Shown here in pieces: positions 59,719 to 64,000 of a DNA stretch of 64,000 nt. This DNA comes from Ilumatobacteraceae bacterium (GTDB taxonomy: Bacteria > Actinomycetota > Acidimicrobiia > Acidimicrobiales > Ilumatobacteraceae). Each line of letters begins with the position of its first letter. The first letter of the stretch is position 1. The translations under genes were made by a program, and so were the position numbers. The stretch spans positions 37,085-101,084 of the forward strand of contig JAHENF010000006.1 in NCBI GenBank assembly GCA_024643255.1, read 5' to 3'. Below the pieces are notes generated by a model. The model searched no databases. It saw only the letters and a list, made by a program, of their open reading frames with translations, and had not been told where the DNA came from.

Positions 59719-62178
59719 GTGCAGACGTCGCTCGCGCTGGCCCGCGCCCAGCTCCGCCACGGTTGGCGGAACCTGATCGGGATCGTGCTGCTCGTCGCGC
59801 TGATCGGCGGTCTCGTGCTCGGCGGGTTGGCGGGTGCCCAGCGGACGCGCACGGCGGTCGATCGGATGATCGCGCAGAACGAGGCGAGCGACGTGCTCGT
59901 CAATCCGGACAACGGTGACGACTCGGCCCTCGACTTCGACCAGGTCGCCGCGCTCCCGATGGTGGCAGCGTTCTCGCGCGTCCACGGCGTCGCGCTTTTC
60001 GGGCAGGGTCCGTTCACCGCCGACAACCTGTTCAGCACACCGCTCGTCCTGGCGACCGACGGTCGCGTACTCGTCGACTTCGAACGCCCCGTGCTCGCGG
60101 CCGGTCGAGTGCCGGACCCCGACTCGACCGACGAGGTGTACGTCGATCGGACGTACGCGGACTCGGCCGGGTTGAGCGTCGGCGACACGATCCGCTTCAC
60201 GAGCTTCCCGCCCGATGTCCTGATGGCTTTCGGCGCGGCGCTCGACCGCCAGGATCTCGATGGCGCGCTCGCTGCGCTCAACGCGCCGGGTGCCGGCTCG
60301 CCGCTGGAGGTCCGGGTCGCGGGCATCGGCAACCAGCTCGACGGCATCGTCGTCGACCAGGGCTTCGACCCGGCAGCCATCTGGATGGGGCCGGCGCTGT
60401 ACGCACAGCTCGGCGAACCGAGTATGGGCTTCGGGGGAGCGGTGGTCCGGCTGCAGGACCCCGGTCAGGTGAACGACTTCAAGAACGCCGTCAACGCCAT
60501 GGTGCCCGCCGACGAACTCATCGTCTACCAGACGCAGCAGGTGACGCGGGCGAAGGCGCTGCGAGCAACCGGGCCGGCTGCGACGGCGCTCGCCATCTTC
60601 GCCGCGATCACCGCGCTCCTGGGGACCGTGCTCGTGGGCCAGGCCTGGTCTCGACGGTTCCAGCTCGACGGCCGCGACACCCCGCCACTGGTCGCGCTCG
60701 GGACGACGACGCGTCAGCGGTTCGTCACCTCGATGATCCGGCTGACGATCGCCGTGGCCATCGGCCTGGTCCTGGCGGTCGTGGTGGCGGCGGTGCTCTC
60801 GCTGATCACACCGGTCGGGCCCGCCCGGCACGCCGAGCCCGATCCCGGGTTCCAGTTCTCGGCGAGGATCCTCGTCGGCGGTGCGCTCGTGCTGCTCGTC
60901 GCGTTCATCGCCGCCGGAACCTTGCCCGCCTGGCACGGTGCTCAGCGTCGTGACTCCGCCGGAGCCGTGCATGGGTCGAAGGTCGCCGGGTGGTTGGCGG
61001 CGAAGGGCGCATCGCCGCCCTTGTCGAACGGCGTGCGCTTCGGTCTCGAGCCCGGCGGGGGATCGACGGCGGTACCCACCAGGGCGACGATCATCGGCGC
61101 GATCACCGCGATCACGGTCGCTGCCGCGACGATCGTGTTCGCGTCGAGCCTCGACCGTGTCGTGCATGACGGCAGGTTCTACGGGTCGAACTTCGACGTC
61201 AGCATCAACCTGACCAACGAGCTCTCGTCGAACGCCGACGTGGTCGGTGGGGTGCTCGCAGCGGTCGCCGCCGATCCCGACGCCGAGCAGGTGAGCGAGA
61301 TGCGGATCACCGAGATCACCGTCGACGGTCGGCCGGAGACCTCGCTCGCGTTCGCCGCATTCGGCGGGGCGCCCCCTGTCGAGCCGACCATCGCCGAAGG
61401 CCGGGCACCGAGCGCGATGGGTGAGATCGCCCTCGGGTCGACAACGATGCGCGAGCTGGGCACCCATGTGGGCGACACCGTCGAGATGGTCGTCGACGGC
61501 TCGACCAGCTCCGCCGAGGTGGTCGGGCGCGCCGTGCTCCCGGGCGTCGGCCTGTACGAGGGCGCAGACCGCACGTCGATCGGCGTCGGGGCGCTCGTCG
61601 CGCCGGAGGCGCTCGGCCCGCGCACGCTGGCGACCAAGGGGTTCGTCGTGGTGAAGCTGGTGCCCGGAGCCGACCCTTCGGCGTTCGCGACGCGGATGAA
61701 CGATCCGCTCAGCGTGTACAGCCCTCCGTTCTTCCAGTTCGACAGCGTCCCGTCGGACGTGCAGGGACTTGTCGGCCTCCGGTCGTTGCCGGTCGTGCTG
61801 GCATCGCTGCTCGTGCTGGTCGTCGGCGTGACCGTGGCGAATGCGATGATCGTCGCCATACGACGACGACGACGCGACATCGCGATCCTCCAGGCGCTCG
61901 GTTCGACGCGGGCGAATGTCACGGCGACGGGCGTCTGGCAGGGAGTGACGGTGGCGGTGGCGAGTCTGCTCGTCGGGGTGCCGCTCGGCATCGTCGCCGG
62001 GCGGTGGCTGTGGACCCGTCTGGCCGACGGGTTCGGCACGCTCGCCGAACCCGTCGTGCCCCCGGTCGGGATCCTCGTGCTCGTCGCCGGGGTGCTCGTC
62101 CTGGCCGCGATCGCCGGGTTCGTTCCCGTCCGGCGCGGATTGCGGTTCCATCCGGCCGAGGTGTTGCGCAGTGAGTGA
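59719..62178 (+). CDS. Large FtsX-like ABC permease
   Basis: An 819-residue permease with about ten membrane segments in two FtsX-like halves: N-terminal helix GIVLLVALIGGLVLGGLAG, then two clusters around 290-420 and a second half beginning near 465, with extracytoplasmic loops between. No ATPase is encoded beside it on this strand; the ATPase-cNMP fusion at 56.5 kb is the nearest candidate partner. It probably exports a lipid or lipoprotein. The GTG at 59719 is chosen; an in-frame GTG at 59635 would add 28 residues. The stop overlaps the next gene by eight bases. Confidence 0.82.
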   Translation: MQTSLALARAQLRHGWRNLIGIVLLVALIGGLVLGGLAGAQRTRTAVDRMIAQNEASDVLVNPDNGDDSALDFDQVAALPMVAAFSRVHGVALFGQGPFTADNLFSTPLVLATDGRVLVDFERPVLAAGRVPDPDSTDEVYVDRTYADSAGLSVGDTIRFTSFPPDVLMAFGAALDRQDLDGALAALNAPGAGSPLEVRVAGIGNQLDGIVVDQGFDPAAIWMGPALYAQLGEPSMGFGGAVVRLQDPGQVNDFKNAVNAMVPADELIVYQTQQVTRAKALRATGPAATALAIFAAITALLGTVLVGQAWSRRFQLDGRDTPPLVALGTTTRQRFVTSMIRLTIAVAIGLVLAVVVAAVLSLITPVGPARHAEPDPGFQFSARILVGGALVLLVAFIAAGTLPAWHGAQRRDSAGAVHGSKVAGWLAAKGASPPLSNGVRFGLEPGGGSTAVPTRATIIGAITAITVAAATIVFASSLDRVVHDGRFYGSNFDVSINLTNELSSNADVVGGVLAAVAADPDAEQVSEMRITEITVDGRPETSLAFAAFGGAPPVEPTIAEGRAPSAMGEIALGSTTMRELGTHVGDTVEMVVDGSTSSAEVVGRAVLPGVGLYEGADRTSIGVGALVAPEALGPRTLATKGFVVVKLVPGADPSAFATRMNDPLSVYSPPFFQFDSVPSDVQGLVGLRSLPVVLASLLVLVVGVTVANAMIVAIRRRRRDIAILQALGSTRANVTATGVWQGVTVAVASLLVGVPLGIVAGRWLWTRLADGFGTLAEPVVPPVGILVLVAGVLVLAAIAGFVPVRRGLRFHPAEVLRSE

Positions 62179-63610
62179 GGGCCGCACAGCGACGGTCGTC
62201 GGCGCCGGCCCGAACGGGCTCGTCGCCGCGATCACGCTCGCCCGGGCCGGGTGGGACGTCACCGTGTTCGAGGCGAACGCCCGTGCTGGTGGCGGCACCC
62301 GCACCGAAGAGCTGACGCTGCCCGGCGTGCTGCACGACGTGTGCTCGGCGATCCATCCGCTCGCCGTCGGGTCGCCGGCATTCCGGGCGATCGCCGAGAG
62401 CGACCTGCCACTGCGCGATCACGGCCTCGAATGGATCCAGTCGCCGGTTCCGCTCGCCCACCCGCTCGACGGCGGGCGCGCCGCGGTGCTCCATCGCTCG
62501 GTCGACGAGACCGCCGACGGGCTGGGCACGGACGCGAAGGCGTACCGGCGGCTGTTCGGGCCGTTCGTCGAGGCGGGGTTCGAGCTGACCGACGGACTGC
62601 TGTCGCCGCTGTCGATCCCGCCGAGGCACCCGATCACCCTGGCGCGCTACGGAGCCGTCGGTGTGCTCCCGGCGTACACGGTCGGTCGCCGAGGTTTCGA
62701 CACCGACGAAGCGCAAGCCATGTTCGGCGGGCTCGCCGGCCACTCGATCCTCAGCCTGAAGGCGCCGGCGACGGCGGGCTACGGCCTGATGCTCGGCGTG
62801 CTCGCCCACCTCGTCGGCTGGCCGCTGGCGCGCGGCGGCTCGCAGCAGATCGCCGACGCGCTCGTCGCGGTGCTCGAGAAGCTGGGCGGACGAGTGGAAT
62901 GCAACCGGCGCATCGAGTCGCTCGCCGAGCTGCCCGCGGCCGATGCGGTGCTGCTCGATCTCACCCCTCGGCAGGTGGTGGCGATCGCCGGCGACGCACT
63001 TCCCTCCCGCTACCGCCGGGCGCTGACCCGCTTCCGGTACGGGCCGGGGGTGTTCAAACTCGACTGGGCGCTCGACGGCCCGATCCCCTGGGCGAACGCC
63101 GACTGTGCCCGCGCCGCAACGGTCCACCTCGGCGGCACGCTCGACGAGATCACGGCGTCGGAGTCCGACGTGCAGGCCGGGCGCCATCCCCAGCGGCCGT
63201 ATGTGCTCCTCGCCCAACAGAGCCTCTTCGATCCGAGCCGTGCCCCGGCGGGCGTGCAGGCCGTCTGGGCCTACTGCCACGTCCCGAACGGATCCACACT
63301 CGACATGACCGATCGGATCGAACGGCAGATCGAACGATTCGCGCCCGGATTCCGTGATCGGATCCTTGCCCGTCACGCGATGAACACCGAGGCGGTGGAG
63401 GCACATGACGCCAACTACATCGGTGGTGACATCAACGGTGGCGTCGCCGACCTGCGCCAGTTCGTTCGTCGCCCCACGTTCGGCCTGCATCCGTGGAAGA
63501 CGCCGATCGACGGTGTGTACTTGTGTTCGAGTTCGACGCCACCCGGAGGGGGAGTGCACGGCATGTGCGGATGGCATGCCGCACGGGAAGTGATGAGGGA
63601 GTCGCGATGA
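62171..63610 (+). CDS. Phytoene-desaturase-like FAD/NAD(P) oxidoreductase
   Basis: A 479-residue flavoprotein of the phytoene desaturase/CrtI-like family. The FAD Rossmann motif TVVGAGPNGLVAAI is at about 8-21, then ARAGGGTRTEEL, and the C-terminal FAD segment VYLCSSSTPPGGGVHGMCGWHAA closes the fold. No other carotenoid gene is nearby, so the substrate is open. GTG start overlaps the permease stop by eight bases. The stop overlaps the next response-regulator ATG (ATGA). Confidence 0.87.
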   Translation: MSEGRTATVVGAGPNGLVAAITLARAGWDVTVFEANARAGGGTRTEELTLPGVLHDVCSAIHPLAVGSPAFRAIAESDLPLRDHGLEWIQSPVPLAHPLDGGRAAVLHRSVDETADGLGTDAKAYRRLFGPFVEAGFELTDGLLSPLSIPPRHPITLARYGAVGVLPAYTVGRRGFDTDEAQAMFGGLAGHSILSLKAPATAGYGLMLGVLAHLVGWPLARGGSQQIADALVAVLEKLGGRVECNRRIESLAELPAADAVLLDLTPRQVVAIAGDALPSRYRRALTRFRYGPGVFKLDWALDGPIPWANADCARAATVHLGGTLDEITASESDVQAGRHPQRPYVLLAQQSLFDPSRAPAGVQAVWAYCHVPNGSTLDMTDRIERQIERFAPGFRDRILARHAMNTEAVEAHDANYIGGDINGGVADLRQFVRRPTFGLHPWKTPIDGVYLCSSSTPPGGGVHGMCGWHAAREVMRESR

Positions 63611-64000
63611 CCGATTCGACGACCGAGGAGACGACCGATCCGGTGACGGTGATGATCGTCGACGATCAGCCCCCGTTCCGCGCCGCCGCAAGGGCCGTGG
63701 TCGACCGGGTCGCCGGGTTCGAGTTGGTCGCCGAGGTTGCTTCGGGCGAGGAGGCCGTCGAGACGAGCGCCGACATCGCACCGCAGCTCGTGTTGATGGA
63801 CATCAACATGGGAGAGCTCGACGGGATCGAGGCCACCCGCATCATCACCGCCACCGACCCGACCGTGAGGGTGATCCTCGTGTCGACCTACGCCCTCGAT
63901 GATCTCCCGCCCGGCGCCCGCACCAGCGGCGCGATCGCCTACGTGAACAAGGACGAGCTGTCGCCCCGCGTCATCCGCCGCCTCTGGGAGTCCGGTGGCG
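63607..64000 (+). CDS. Receiver-domain response regulator (cut by window end)
   Basis: At least 131 residues of a receiver protein, running off the right edge. Acidic pair D19-D20 (IVDDQPPF), phosphorylation site in LVLMDINM, S/T in LVSTYA and K in YVNKDEL are all present. The visible end, SPRVIRRLWESGG, resembles the last helix of stand-alone receivers, so the protein may stop soon after the edge, but a DNA-binding domain cannot be ruled out. The ATG overlaps the stop of the desaturase-like gene (ATGA). Confidence 0.8.
   Translation, partial: MTDSTTEETTDPVTVMIVDDQPPFRAAARAVVDRVAGFELVAEVASGEEAVETSADIAPQLVLMDINMGELDGIEATRIITATDPTVRVILVSTYALDDLPPGARTSGAIAYVNKDELSPRVIRRLWESGG

Noticed and set aside
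59707..62304. Very long open frame opposite the large permease
   Set aside because: Highly Arg/Asp/His-rich with no domain signal; an antisense shadow of the permease.
63556..63591. MftA-like C-terminal peptide (GMCG)
   Set aside because: The GMCGW lies inside the desaturase-like protein's conserved FAD segment, not at the end of a short peptide.

Overview
The window is GC-rich chromosomal DNA with short intergenic gaps, frequent GTG starts and many ATGA or TGATG stop/start overlaps. It encodes GatCAB, mycofactocin genes (mftE, mftF, an OYE-type oxidoreductase), UPF0182, an Etf/FixCX module, a helix-turn-helix citrate synthase and many SDR, acyl-CoA and P450 genes. Together these point to an actinomycete, most likely of the Acidimicrobiia (Ilumatobacter-like). 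This is inference from gene content; no rRNA or tRNA gene was seen. I see no phage, integrase, transposase or CRISPR locus. The only mobile-like material is three families of small palindromic intergenic repeats.

Layout. 0-4.3 kb: stress protein, thiolase + DUF35 pair, 4HBT thioesterase, Cys-tRNA(Pro) deacylase and M48 protease. 4.4-11.2 kb: TPR/HD-GYP signalling protein; a TetR gene divergent from a ferredoxin across a perfect 20-bp palindrome; esterase; lgt; alpha-galactosidase. 11.2-16.8 kb: two divergent citrate synthases, one carrying a DNA-binding domain, separated by a short AT-rich stretch packed with TTGA(C/T) half-sites, then gatC-gatA-gatB. 16.9-31.4 kb: SDR, acyl-CoA dehydrogenase, Na+/H+ antiporter, hydrolase-OsmC fusion, BrkB-like protein, ung, PLP and 2OG enzymes, a secreted cell-wall protein, a ROK kinase, an acyltransferase/alanine-racemase pair and a DUF4395 protein.

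31.4-48.7 kb is a redox-rich stretch. mftE-mftF are followed by the divergent UPF0182 gene, then an opposing run of genes: a polysaccharide ABC exporter, then dedA-etfA-fixC-fixX-etfB. Next come a GH3 beta-glucosidase, a mycofactocin-type OYE oxidoreductase, an SDR and a solitary DNA methyltransferase. The core mycofactocin genes mftA-D are not in the window. I infer that the Etf/FixCX module could pass electrons from mycofactocin- or acyl-CoA-linked dehydrogenases to quinone.

48.7-64 kb: MFS transporter, yaaA divergent from a ferredoxin-P450 pair, two crcB genes, an OmpR-type two-component system, a flavin-type protein and a cupin. Then comes an ABC export cluster in which the ATPase carries a C-terminal cyclic-nucleotide-binding domain next to a second cyclic-nucleotide-binding protein and a large FtsX-type permease. 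Last are a phytoene-desaturase-like gene and a receiver protein cut by the window edge.

No stretch over 300 bases lacks a gene. The most striking unexplained structure is a family of exactly 41-nt hairpin units bounded by CGATGAG and CTCATCG. They occur as tandem pairs at 22.2 and 41.8 kb and as a four-unit, 50-bp-period array at 49.9 kb, always at gene ends.
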